From Microbacterium profundi (lineage in GTDB: Bacteria; Actinomycetota; Actinomycetes; Actinomycetales; Microbacteriaceae), in assembly GCF_000763375.1 (NCBI RefSeq), contig NZ_JPSY01000001.1:1922001-1986000 (forward strand): a stretch of 64,000 nucleotides of DNA. The letters run 5' to 3'. A program made the position numbers and the translations under genes. Below the pieces are notes generated by a model. It ran no database searches. It was given only the letters and a program-made list of their open reading frames with translations, and was not told the DNA's origin. This document shows positions 1-8,204 of the stretch, in pieces. Position 1 is the first letter of the stretch. Every line of letters begins with the position of its first letter.

Positions 1-233
1 AAGGCACAGGCGAGGATCAGAGCGATCATCAGCGGGATCGTGACGAGCGTGAGCTGCTGGAACGCGAAGGTGATCCCGGCCACGACAGCGACCACGACGA
101 TGATCTGAATCGCGCGGATGCCGAGCTTGCCGAACCCGTCTGCCCAGAGGCTCCACGGCGCGCGAGTCGCTTTCAGCTCGACGTCCCGCGACTCGAGTCG
201 CACTCGTTGCGGATCATTTCGGAACAGTCCCAT
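1..233 (-). CDS. AI-2E family transporter, N-terminal part (gene runs off the window)
   Basis: The 77 visible residues begin MGLFRNDPQRVRLES, then a charged amphipathic stretch (GFGKLGIRA), then a hydrophobic helix (IIVVVAVVAGITFAFQQ) and the start of a second. This layout resembles the first helices of AI-2E/PerM-type transporters, which have about eight membrane segments and 350-400 residues. The ATG at 233 follows a TTAACC-like -10 by 8 nt, consistent with a leaderless start. The family was named for autoinducer export, but many members move other substrates, so no substrate is claimed. The rest of the gene lies left of the window. Confidence 0.6.
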   Translation of the reverse strand, partial: MGLFRNDPQRVRLESRDVELKATRAPWSLWADGFGKLGIRAIQIIVVVAVVAGITFAFQQLTLVTIPLMIALILACA

Positions 234-314
234 GCACCCGAGGTTAACTCTCAGGTCGCGATTGCGCCGTTACCCCGCACGGACAACGACAGAACCGCGA
301 CCTGGACGAGCGGT

Positions 315-1850
315 TCAGGACCGCGCGACCTCCAGCTCGATCACCGACCATGACAGCGGCGGCAGGCTCGCCCGCACCGCCCCGTCGACGATCTCGGCGC
401 CGGGCAGCGGCACCATCCGTACGGAGTCGGGGGCGCTCTCGAGATTCGCGGTGAATCGGTCGCCGTCTTCGGGGATCGTCAGCGTCTCGGCGTTCTTGAC
501 CCGAAGGTTGCCCAGCCCGCGCAGATCGACGGTGAGGTCGTTCGACTCCTCCAGCGAGCGGTTCGCGACGAACACGACCAGTCGGCCGGTCTCCTCGTCC
601 CACGTCGCGGCCGCGTCGACGGCATCCACATCGCCGTATCTCTTGGTGCTGATCTGCGATGACGAAACGGCGAGACGCAGGATCTGCCCGCGGGCGAGCC
701 GGGCCATCCGCTCGAAGGGCCAGAACGTCGACTGCCGCCAGGCGGCCCCGCCCTCCTCGGAGCGGATCGGGGCGATGACATTGACGAGCTGCGCCTGATT
801 GGCGATCCGCACCCGGTCGCCGTGGCGCAGCAGGCTGTTGAGGAACGTGCCGACGACGACGGCATCCGTCACCGAATACGTGTCCTCGATGAGGCGGGGG
901 TGCGTGCGCCACGACTTCGAAACCTGATGCGGCTGGTCGTCGGTGTCGAGTCCCGACTGGTACCAGACGTTCCACTCGTCGAACGAGATGTCCACCTGCT
1001 TGGTGTGCTTGCCCGCGGCCTTCACGGCGTCGATCGTCGCGACCACGCCCTCGATGAAGGCGTCCATCTCGACGGCCTCGGCGAGGAACGACTCGGCGTC
1101 GCCGTCGTGCTCCTGGTAGTACGCGTGCATCGAGATGTAGTCGACCTCGTTGTAGGCGTGCGTGAGCACGGTGTGCTCCCACGTGCCGAACGTGGGCATG
1201 CCGCGGTTGGACGATCCGACCGCGACGAGCTCGATCGAGTCATCGACCAGCTTCATCGCCTTGGCGGTCTCCTGTGCGAGACGCCCGTACTCCGCAGCAG
1301 TCTTGTGACCGATCTGCCACGGGCCGTCGAGTTCGTTGCCCAGGCACCACAGCTTGATGTCGAACGGATCGGCCGCGCCGTTCTTGCGGCGCAGGTCCGA
1401 CCAGTACGTGCCGCCGGGATGGTTCGCGTACTCCACGAGTGCGCGCGCCTCTTCGACGCCACGGGTGCCGAGGTTGATCGCCTCCATGATCTCGACGTCG
1501 GCCGCACGCGCCCAGTCCACGAACTCGTGCAGGCCGAACGCGTTGGTCTCGATCGTGTGCCAGGCGCCGTCGATGCGCGTCGGGCGGTCGGCGGCGGGGC
1601 CGACGCCGTCCTCCCAGAGATAGCCCGAGACGAAGTTGCCGCCGGGGTAGCGGACGACCGTCGGCCCCATCTCCTTGACGAGCGAGAGCACGTCCTTGCG
1701 GAAGCCGCGCTCATCGGCCATCGGATGGCCCGGCTCGTAGATGCCGGTGTACACGCAGCGGCCCATGTGCTCGACGAACGAGCCGAAGAGCCTGCGCGGC
1801 ACGTCGGCGATCGTGTAGTCGCGGTCGATGGTGATACGGGCGTGGGACAT
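315..1850 (-). CDS. abfA: Alpha-L-arabinofuranosidase, glycoside hydrolase family 51
   Basis: This cytoplasmic enzyme of 511 residues removes terminal arabinofuranosyl units from short arabino-oligosaccharides. Residues 1-390 form the GH51 barrel. The acid/base Glu lies in GNELDG (about E173) and the nucleophile Glu in SFDEWN (about E292). The C-terminal 120 residues form the usual beta domain. No signal peptide is present, so the substrate must be imported. It is the last gene of the minus-strand sugar ABC operon, 38 nt after the second permease, which fits hydrolysis of what that transporter brings in. Start ATG 1850 is preceded by AAGGAGAGCA; a longer open frame to 2639 overlaps the permease and is not coding. 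Confidence 0.95.
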   Translation of the reverse strand: MSHARITIDRDYTIADVPRRLFGSFVEHMGRCVYTGIYEPGHPMADERGFRKDVLSLVKEMGPTVVRYPGGNFVSGYLWEDGVGPAADRPTRIDGAWHTIETNAFGLHEFVDWARAADVEIMEAINLGTRGVEEARALVEYANHPGGTYWSDLRRKNGAADPFDIKLWCLGNELDGPWQIGHKTAAEYGRLAQETAKAMKLVDDSIELVAVGSSNRGMPTFGTWEHTVLTHAYNEVDYISMHAYYQEHDGDAESFLAEAVEMDAFIEGVVATIDAVKAAGKHTKQVDISFDEWNVWYQSGLDTDDQPHQVSKSWRTHPRLIEDTYSVTDAVVVGTFLNSLLRHGDRVRIANQAQLVNVIAPIRSEEGGAAWRQSTFWPFERMARLARGQILRLAVSSSQISTKRYGDVDAVDAAATWDEETGRLVVFVANRSLEESNDLTVDLRGLGNLRVKNAETLTIPEDGDRFTANLESAPDSVRMVPLPGAEIVDGAVRASLPPLSWSVIELEVARS

Positions 1851-1888
1851 TGCTCTCCTTGTTTCTGGCTGGATGCCGGGGTGACGGA

Positions 1889-2800
1889 CTACTGACCGCC
1901 GAAGCCGCTGGTCGCGACTCCCTTGACGATCTGCTTCTGGAAGATGATGAACACGATGATGAGCGGAAGGGCTGCGAGCACCGCCTGCGCCATGACCTGC
2001 GCGTACTGCACGCCGTAGGCGCTGATCACGGTCTGAAGCCCCACCGGCAGCGTCATCAGCGTGGTGTCGTTGATGACCAGGAACGGCCACAGGAAGTTGT
2101 TCCACGCTCCGATGAACACGAAGATCGCCACGGATGCGAGGATCGGGCGCGACAGGGGCAGGACGATCGACCAGAAGATGCGGAACCGGCTCGCGCCGTC
2201 GACGCGGGCGGCGTCTTCGAGCTCGATCGGGATGGCGTCGAAGAACTTCTTGAGGATGAAGACCATCGCCGGCACCACGACCTGCGGCAGGATCAATCCC
2301 CAATACGTGTCGATCATGTTGAAGGTCAGCATCTGGTAGAACAGCGGGATGATCAGCACCTGCGGGGGCACGATGATCGACGCGATGACCACGACGAACA
2401 ACCACTTGCGCCCGGTGAAGTCCAGGCGGGAGAACGCGTAAGCGGCCAGCGCGGAGATCGCCAGGGTGATGAGTGTCACAGCGGCCGACGTCCACAGGCT
2501 GTTGAACGCCCAGGTGTACACGTTGCCCTGAGACAGGATCGCGGCGAAGGCCTCGACGGTGGGCCCGGTCGCACCGATCCAAGACGGGTCGCCTGACGCG
2601 GCATCCGTCTCGGTCTTGAACGCCGTGGCGATCGCCCACAGGAACGGCAGCAGCCAGCCGATCGCGAGCAGGGCGAGCACCGCGAATGCGGCGACGCGCA
2701 GCGGTCCGAACGGCTTCTGGCCCGGCAGATGCGGGCGCCGGTGGCGACGCGCGCCGGGTGCCGTGATCGTCTCGGTGTGAGAGAGGGTGGCGGTGGACAT
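1889..2800 (-). CDS. Carbohydrate ABC transporter permease, MalG/AraQ type
   Basis: Inner-membrane permease of 303 residues with about six helices. The EAA loop, which docks the ATPase, is visible as ELEDAARVDGASRFRIFWSI at roughly residues 200-220. It pairs with the permease encoded immediately upstream. ATG 2800 shares one base with the upstream TGA (TGATG) and has AAGGAG 5 nt away; a GTG three bases earlier is possible. No ATP-binding subunit gene is nearby, so a shared MsiK-type ATPase encoded elsewhere is presumably used, as is common for actinobacterial sugar importers. The substrate is probably arabinose-containing oligosaccharide, inferred from abfA downstream. Confidence 0.93.
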   Translation of the reverse strand: MSTATLSHTETITAPGARRHRRPHLPGQKPFGPLRVAAFAVLALLAIGWLLPFLWAIATAFKTETDAASGDPSWIGATGPTVEAFAAILSQGNVYTWAFNSLWTSAAVTLITLAISALAAYAFSRLDFTGRKWLFVVVIASIIVPPQVLIIPLFYQMLTFNMIDTYWGLILPQVVVPAMVFILKKFFDAIPIELEDAARVDGASRFRIFWSIVLPLSRPILASVAIFVFIGAWNNFLWPFLVINDTTLMTLPVGLQTVISAYGVQYAQVMAQAVLAALPLIIVFIIFQKQIVKGVATSGFGGQ

Positions 2801-3768
2801 CACAGCTCCTTCCGACGACGCGAGACCAGGGCCTGCGCGACGCCGATGATGACGATGAGGGCGAAGAACACGTATGAGATCGCGGCCGAGTAGCCGAATC
2901 GGTAGTTGACGAAGCCGGCTTCGTAGATGTACTGCACGATCGAACGGGTGGTGTCGCTCGCCACCCCGCCGAGCATCTGGTACGCCTGGTCGAACAGCTT
3001 CAGAGAGGCGAGGATCTGCAGGATGAGGATGAGCACCGTGGCCGGTCCCAGCTGCGGGAGCGTGATCGACCAGAACTGACGCCAGGGTCCTGCGCCGTCG
3101 AGTGACGCCGCCTCATACTGCTGTGAGGGGATGTTCTGCATGGCGGCGAGGTAGAGCAGGAAGTTGAATCCGACCGTCCACCAGACCGTCGCGATGACGA
3201 TCGACAGCATGTTGGTGTCGGGATTCTGCAGCCAGGCGAGCGGCTCGAGCCCGAAGGCCTTGAGGATGTTGTTCGCCGCCCCGATCTGCGGGTTGAAGAT
3301 CCATACCCAGATCTGCGAGATAACGGTGGATGCGAGCAGATACGGCATGAAGAACGACAGCCGCCAGAGCCACTGACCCGGCAGGCCGCGGTCGACGAGG
3401 GCTGCCATGAGCAGCGCGATCACGATGAGGGGGACGGTGGACAGCAGCGTGAACCACACGGTGTTCCACATCGACTGCCACATCACCGGGTCCGTCAGGG
3501 CTTCGCCGTAGTTGGCGAATCCGACGAATCCGCCACCGGCGCCGGTCAGGGACTGGTCGGTGAAGCTGAGATAGATGCCGTGCACAATCGGCCACACGAG
3601 GAACAGCGCGAATGCGACGAGGAACGGTGCGAGGAACGCCCAGCTGATGAGCTGCTCGCGATTGCGGCTCCCCGCGCGACGAACCCGGATGCCGGATGCG
3701 GACCCTGTGACGATCGTGCGCGTGGCAGCGCCGGAGGCGGCGACAGAACCGGTGGTAGAGGTGGTCAT
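2800..3768 (-). CDS. Carbohydrate ABC transporter permease, MalF/UgpA type
   Basis: Permease of 322 residues with a basic cytoplasmic N-terminus (VRRAGSRNREQ) followed by six predicted helices beginning at WAFLAPFLVAFALFLVWP. The EAA loop is YEAASLDGAGPWRQFWSI at roughly residues 220-240. It forms the heterodimeric channel with the MalG-type partner. ATG 3768 overlaps the stop of the binding-protein gene by four bases (ATGA), so translation is probably coupled; a GTG nine bases earlier is the only other reasonable start. Confidence 0.93.
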   Translation of the reverse strand: MTTSTTGSVAASGAATRTIVTGSASGIRVRRAGSRNREQLISWAFLAPFLVAFALFLVWPIVHGIYLSFTDQSLTGAGGGFVGFANYGEALTDPVMWQSMWNTVWFTLLSTVPLIVIALLMAALVDRGLPGQWLWRLSFFMPYLLASTVISQIWVWIFNPQIGAANNILKAFGLEPLAWLQNPDTNMLSIVIATVWWTVGFNFLLYLAAMQNIPSQQYEAASLDGAGPWRQFWSITLPQLGPATVLILILQILASLKLFDQAYQMLGGVASDTTRSIVQYIYEAGFVNYRFGYSAAISYVFFALIVIIGVAQALVSRRRKEL

Positions 3769-5102
3769 GGCTTCCACGTCCCTTCGGGGTCAGCCGGGTT
3801 GGGTTGAGCGAGCATGGTGTTCACTCGCGACTCGAAGCGGTCTATCGCGGCCGCGGGGTCATCCCCGCTGAGCAGCACGCCCTGCACGGCGGCACCGAAG
3901 TCCTCTTGGAAGCTGGAGCCCGATCCGGTGAACCATGCGGTCGGGTCGTAGACGACGTGCTCCGCGGCCTCGGCGTAGTGCGCCTGTGGGATCAGATCGG
4001 CGTACTCCGGCGATTCGGTGACCGGCAGGTACGCCGGAATGTGTCCGGCCTCCGCCCATCCGATCGAGCCCTTCAACAGATCCGCCACGAACTGATAGGT
4101 CAGTTCGCGCTTGGTCTCGTCGGCGTTCGCCTGACGGGGGAGGACGAACGAGTGGGAGTCGGCGTACACGGCCGGGGTGCCGTAGAGCGTGGGGAACATC
4201 GCCGCGTCGAACGGGATGCCGGCGTTCTGCATCGTGCGCAGTTCCCAGACGCCGGTGAAGAGCATGCCGCTCTTGCCGGTCGCGAATTCGGCGATCGCGG
4301 AGCCGTAGTCGTTCTGGGCGGCGGCGATCTCGCCGTCGAGCAGAGTCTGCATGAACGTGAGGGACTCGACCGCGGCATCCTTGTCGATCACGGCCTTGCC
4401 GCCGAGAGGCAGCTCGATGGCGAGTCCGTGCTGGGCGTAGAGGCCGTAGAACAGCCGCCACATCTGCGCCCCGTCGCCGAGATAGCCGTACGACAGCGCA
4501 TGACCCTCGGCCGTGCCGCTGACGGTGCGGAGCTGATCGAGGAACTCCTCGGGGGATGCCGTCTCCTGCAGGCGCCCGTCGGTGTCGAGCACGCCGGCTG
4601 CGTCGCAGACGTCTGTGTTGAACATCATTACGAACGGATGCGCGTCGAGTGCGACGCTGAAGAGCCGGTCGCCGACGAAGCCCTTCTCCCAGATCGGAGC
4701 GGGGAAGGTGCTCTTGTCGACGCCGAGATCGGCGAGCCGGTCGAGATCCCAGTCGTCCAGGAGCCCGCCGGGCGCCCACCCGTTGACGCGGGTGGCATGC
4801 ATGATCGCGACGTCGGGAGCGCGGCCGCCGGCACCCGCCATCGCGAGCTTCGTGTAGTACGGCGTTCCCCAGGCGAGCACCGTGGGGCGGATCCGGTAGG
4901 CATCCTGTGCATCGTTGACCCCATCGAGCAGCGACGACATCGTGACGCCGTCACCGCCGCTCAGAAGGTGCCAGAACTGCAAAGTCTGGGTGTCGGATGC
5001 GCTGACTTGACCGGGAGCGCACCCTGCGAGCAGGGCTGCGCCGGCGGCCAGCGAGCTGGCGGTGAGGAATTGTCTGCGGGACAGATCGAGCGGGGGTGTC
5101 AT
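3765..5102 (-). CDS. Extracellular sugar-binding lipoprotein of an ABC importer
   Basis: Family 1 solute-binding protein of 445 residues. The N-terminus shows a twin-arginine-like SRRQFLTA followed by a hydrophobic stretch and a lipobox LLAGC, giving a lipid-modified Cys at about residue 28. The mature part starts with TLQFWHLLSGGDG, typical of carbohydrate-binding members. First gene of the four-gene minus-strand operon; it captures sugar outside and passes it to the two permeases. ATG 5102 has AAGGAG 6 nt upstream and is preferred over GTG 5108. A LacI-type operator lies about 40 bp upstream. Confidence 0.93.
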   Translation of the reverse strand: MTPPLDLSRRQFLTASSLAAGAALLAGCAPGQVSASDTQTLQFWHLLSGGDGVTMSSLLDGVNDAQDAYRIRPTVLAWGTPYYTKLAMAGAGGRAPDVAIMHATRVNGWAPGGLLDDWDLDRLADLGVDKSTFPAPIWEKGFVGDRLFSVALDAHPFVMMFNTDVCDAAGVLDTDGRLQETASPEEFLDQLRTVSGTAEGHALSYGYLGDGAQMWRLFYGLYAQHGLAIELPLGGKAVIDKDAAVESLTFMQTLLDGEIAAAQNDYGSAIAEFATGKSGMLFTGVWELRTMQNAGIPFDAAMFPTLYGTPAVYADSHSFVLPRQANADETKRELTYQFVADLLKGSIGWAEAGHIPAYLPVTESPEYADLIPQAHYAEAAEHVVYDPTAWFTGSGSSFQEDFGAAVQGVLLSGDDPAAAIDRFESRVNTMLAQPNPADPEGTWKP

Positions 5103-5138
5103 CGTCACTCCTTCGTGACCAGGGGGTAGGCGCCTACA

Positions 5139-5167
5139 TCATTACATCGATGTAATCCGCCGCGCAA
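5139..5167 (-). promoter_or_regulatory. Promoter with LacI-type operator for the sugar ABC/abfA operon
   Basis: Read on the minus strand: -35 TTGCGC (5167-5162), 17-bp spacer, -10 TAATGA (5144-5139). A perfect 16-bp palindrome with central CG, ATTACATCGATGTAAT (5141-5156), fills the spacer and overlaps the -10. A LacI-family repressor bound there would block polymerase directly. The adjacent minus-strand lacI gene is the likely source. The -35 match is weak; the palindrome is certain. Confidence 0.75.
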
Positions 5168-5209
5168 GCATCCATCGACAAATCGGTGGTCGGTGATCGG
5201 CGGGCCGCC

Positions 5210-6256
5210 TCAGGGGCGGTAGCCGGCGGGAGGTCGTGCTGTGCTCGCGCGTTCCACGAGGCGGTGCGCAACGGTCACGGATCGCGGCGCAGCGGTGGGA
5301 TCGTCGATCCTCGTCTCGAGCAGATCGAGGGTTGCCTCTGCGAATTCCCCGCGGTCCAACGCGACCGTGGTGAGGGCGGGGGAGGAGAACTCCGAGATCT
5401 CGACATCGTCGAATCCGGTGACGACCACATCATCTGGAACGCGGATGCCGTGATCGTGCAGTGCGTGCAGTACGCCGACCGCAAGGGAATCCGTGAACGC
5501 CACGATGGCGTCGAATGCCACCTTGCGGGAGAGCAGAATGTGGGTGGCATCCGCACCGCCTGCCATCGCCCACGGCAGGCGGTTGACCTCGAGCGATGGA
5601 TCGGGCACGATGCCCGCGTCGCGCAGGGCGTCGTGCACGCCTTCCAAGCGGAGCCGGCTCGTCGCGGTCGCGATCGAGCCGTCGCCGTCAGCACCGATCA
5701 CCGCGACGCGTCTCGCGCCGCGCGCCAGCACATGGCGGGTGGCGTCCGCGGCCGCGAGGCGACTGTCGATGCGTACGTGATCGGCGCGATGCTGCTCGAC
5801 CTCGCCGATCACGACGAGCGGTGGCAGTCGGCCCGCGTAGCGGATCACGCTGTCTTCCAAGCGGATCGGATTCAGGATGAGCCCGTCAATGAGGTGCGCG
5901 CGCGCCCGTGCGAGCAGTTCACTCTCGCGCTCCGGTTCTGCCGCCGTCTCCTCAATCAGCACAGCGAGCCCGCGATCATGCGCGCCGGCGACGATCAGCT
6001 GCATCAGCTCTGCGGAATAGGCGGTTGCGAGATCCGGGAGTGCCAGCGCGATGATCCCGGAGCGCCCCTTCCTCAAGCCCCTGGCGCTGAGGTTCGGAAC
6101 GAAGTCGAGTCGCTGCATCGCCGCTTCGACCTTCGACCTGGTCTCCTCGCGGACGGGGACGGTGCGGGTGACGACGTTGGAGACGGTCTTGGGCGAGACC
6201 CCCGCGAGGGCGGCGACATCCTTCATCGTCGCGCGCGGGGGAGGCATCGCTGTCAT
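5210..6256 (-). CDS. LacI family transcriptional regulator (first of two)
   Basis: Repressor-type protein of 348 residues. The N-terminal helix-turn-helix is TMKDVAALAGVSPKTVSNVV (about residues 10-30), followed by the hinge and a periplasmic-binding-protein-like sugar domain ending near residue 335. The conserved TGFDDVEISEFSSPALTTV segment near the C-terminus is typical. It lies just upstream of the ABC/abfA operon on the same strand, so control of that operon by an arabinose-type inducer is inferred. On the minus strand TACACT precedes ATG 6256 by 6 nt, indicating a leaderless start and arguing against the much longer open frame to 6712. Confidence 0.93.
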   Translation of the reverse strand: MTAMPPPRATMKDVAALAGVSPKTVSNVVTRTVPVREETRSKVEAAMQRLDFVPNLSARGLRKGRSGIIALALPDLATAYSAELMQLIVAGAHDRGLAVLIEETAAEPERESELLARARAHLIDGLILNPIRLEDSVIRYAGRLPPLVVIGEVEQHRADHVRIDSRLAAADATRHVLARGARRVAVIGADGDGSIATATSRLRLEGVHDALRDAGIVPDPSLEVNRLPWAMAGGADATHILLSRKVAFDAIVAFTDSLAVGVLHALHDHGIRVPDDVVVTGFDDVEISEFSSPALTTVALDRGEFAEATLDLLETRIDDPTAAPRSVTVAHRLVERASTARPPAGYRP

Positions 6257-6339
6257 TCGGTCAGTGTAACGGCGTGCGCGAGAGGCCCGGCAGCGGCGAG
6301 TGGCGCCTCTGTCGGCGTGCGCGCCGTACACTCGGGGCG
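6257..6339. promoter_or_regulatory. Divergent leaderless promoters between two lacI genes
   Basis: Both regulators have the same -10 hexamer TACACT. On the minus strand it ends 6 nt before ATG 6256; on the plus strand (6327-6332) it ends 7 nt before ATG 6340. No Shine-Dalgarno sequence lies between box and start on either side. The arrangement predicts leaderless mRNAs transcribed back to back. No long palindrome was seen here. Confidence 0.65.
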
Positions 6340-7350
6340 ATGAACGACGTATCCTCGAGGCACGGACGCACTGTCGGCGTCCGTGACGTTGCCGCGCTCG
6401 CCGGGGTCTCCCGGCAGACCGTCTCGCGTGTGCTGAACGACCACCCCGATGTCGCGCCTGAGACCAAGACCCGCGTGCTGCAGGCGATGCACGAACTCGA
6501 CTATCGGATGAACAACGCGGCGCGAGCCCTCGGGACGCGGCGATCGCGCACTCTCGGTGTGCTCGCATCCGATGCGCTGCAGTACGGACCTTCGCGTAGC
6601 ATCGCCGCGATCGAGAACGCGGCGCGTGCTGCGGGCTACTGGGTGAGTGCGGCCTTCGCGGACGCCGGCGATGACGACTCCGTGATCTCCGCCGTCGAAC
6701 ACCTCGTGGCACAGGGCGTGGAGGGCATCGTGGTCGTCGCCCCGCACGCTCGCACCCTTCGCGCTCTCGACACTCTGCGGGTGGGGGTCCCCGTGCTCAC
6801 CCTGCATTCGGCGGGTCGCGGATCCCGTGGTCTCTCCGTCGATCAGGCTGCCGGGGCTCGCCTCGCGGTCGGGGCACTGGCCGACGCCGGGCACTCCCGC
6901 ATCGCGCATCTCGCAGGCCCTGCCGACTGGCTGGAAGCCGAGTCTCGCACCGAGGGGTACGCGGCCGAGCTGGCTCATCGCGGACTCGATCCTGCGCTGA
7001 TGCTGGTCGGCGACTGGACCGCACGCTCTGGATACGAGGCCACCCAGGCCGTGCTCGCGGCCGACGTCACCGCGGTGTTCGCGGCGAATGACCAGATGGC
7101 GCTGGGGCTACTCGGCGGCCTGCATGAGGTGGGCGTCGCCGTGCCGGACGAAATCAGCGTCGTCGGCTTCGACGACGTCCCCGATGCCGCGTACTACTGG
7201 CCACGGCTCACGACCGTGCGCCAGGATTTCGAGGAACTCGCTCGTCGCGCTGTTGCCTCGCTGATCGGAGGATCGGATGCCGCGGCATCCGCCCTCGCGC
7301 CGATCGCGCCCGTCCTCGTCGCCCGAGATTCGGTAGCCCGGCCGCGCTGA
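6340..7350 (+). CDS. LacI family transcriptional regulator (second of two), probable arabinose repressor
   Basis: Protein of 336 residues with helix-turn-helix VRDVAALAGVSRQTVSRVL near residues 13-32 and a type 1 sugar-binding domain. The C-terminal half (VVGFDDVPDA, LTTVRQDF) closely resembles the LacI protein at 54656-55747, so the two are paralogues. It sits upstream of araDBA on the same strand, with a perfect 18-bp palindrome in the gap, so it probably represses the arabinose genes. Start ATG 6340 follows TACACT by 7 nt (leaderless). Confidence 0.93.
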   Translation: MNDVSSRHGRTVGVRDVAALAGVSRQTVSRVLNDHPDVAPETKTRVLQAMHELDYRMNNAARALGTRRSRTLGVLASDALQYGPSRSIAAIENAARAAGYWVSAAFADAGDDDSVISAVEHLVAQGVEGIVVVAPHARTLRALDTLRVGVPVLTLHSAGRGSRGLSVDQAAGARLAVGALADAGHSRIAHLAGPADWLEAESRTEGYAAELAHRGLDPALMLVGDWTARSGYEATQAVLAADVTAVFAANDQMALGLLGGLHEVGVAVPDEISVVGFDDVPDAAYYWPRLTTVRQDFEELARRAVASLIGGSDAAASALAPIAPVLVARDSVARPR

Positions 7351-7384
7351 CCGCGCGCCGCACTGCGGCAGCGTGCGCACAACC

Positions 7385-7443
7385 TTGACGCTCGCGCGGC
7401 CGCGCACGTACACTTTCAGCACACCACTGTGACCGGTCACAGT
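7385..7443 (+). promoter_or_regulatory. araDBA promoter and LacI-type operator
   Basis: -35 TTGACG (7385-7390), 18-bp spacer, -10 TACACT (7409-7414), expected transcription start near 7421. Just downstream is the perfect 18-bp palindrome ACTGTGACCGGTCACAGT (7426-7443) with central CG, the usual LacI-family symmetry. The spacing between TGTGA and TCACA is 4, not the 6 of a CRP/GlxR site. The sequence differs from the ABC-operon operator, suggesting the two LacI proteins have separate targets. Confidence 0.8.
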
Positions 7444-7469
7444 CCCCGCCAGCATCCGATGAGGAACCC

Positions 7470-8204
7470 GTGAGCAACGAAGCCCCCGTATTCACACCCG
7501 AGGTAGATGCGGCCATCGCCGCCGCTCGGGCCGATGTCGCCCGTCTGCACAGCGAGCTGGTCAGCTACAACCTCATCGTCTGGACCGGCGGCAACGTCTC
7601 GGGCCGAGTGCGGGTGTCTGAAGACGGCAGTGCCGATCTGTTCGTCATCAAGCCGTCGGGCGTGAGTTACGACGACCTCGCGCCCGAGAACATGATCCTG
7701 TGCGACCTCGACGGCAACGTGATCGCGGGCAGCGAGGGCAGCGAACGCTCGCCGTCCAGCGACACCGCCGCCCACGCGTACGTGTACCGGAACATGCCCG
7801 AGGTCGGTGGCGTCGTGCACACCCACTCGACCTTCGCGGTGGCGTGGGCCGCGCGCGGCGAGGAGATCCCGTGCGTCATCACCGCGATGGCCGACGAGTT
7901 CGGCGGGCCGGTCCCGGTCGGACCGTTCGCGATCATCGGCGACGACTCGATCGGGCGCGGCATCGTCGAGACGCTCAGCGGCCACCGCTCACGCGCCGTG
8001 CTCATGCAGAACCACGGTCCGTTCACGATCGGAACGGACGCGAAGGATGCCGTGAAGGCCGCGGTCATGGTGGAGGACGTCGCCCGCACCGTGCACTATG
8101 CGCGTGAGGCCGGTCCGCTCATCCCGATCCCGCAGGAGTCGATCGACAGTCTCTACAACCGATACCAGAACGTGTACGGCCAGAGCGGAGACACCCGACG
8201 ATGA
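7470..8204 (+). CDS. araD: L-ribulose-5-phosphate 4-epimerase
   Basis: Class II aldolase/epimerase of 244 residues that converts L-ribulose 5-phosphate to D-xylulose 5-phosphate, joining arabinose to the pentose phosphate pathway. Visible family features are WTGGNVSGR near the N-terminus, the phosphate-binding IKPSGVSY, the zinc-site HTHS at about 109-112, and a later His in MQNHG. GTG 7470 follows GAGGAAC; first gene of araD-araB-araA, with its stop overlapping the araB start (ATGA). Confidence 0.94.
   Translation: MSNEAPVFTPEVDAAIAAARADVARLHSELVSYNLIVWTGGNVSGRVRVSEDGSADLFVIKPSGVSYDDLAPENMILCDLDGNVIAGSEGSERSPSSDTAAHAYVYRNMPEVGGVVHTHSTFAVAWAARGEEIPCVITAMADEFGGPVPVGPFAIIGDDSIGRGIVETLSGHRSRAVLMQNHGPFTIGTDAKDAVKAAVMVEDVARTVHYAREAGPLIPIPQESIDSLYNRYQNVYGQSGDTRR

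Noticed and set aside
315..2639. A longer arabinofuranosidase with a 260-residue N-terminal extension
   Set aside because: The extension is the out-of-frame shadow of the ABC permease gene; ATG 1850 has a ribosome site and starts the GH51 domain.
7428..7441. CRP/GlxR binding site at TGTGA-TCACA upstream of araD
   Set aside because: Only four bases separate the half-sites; CRP-type sites need six. The central CG symmetry fits a LacI operator.
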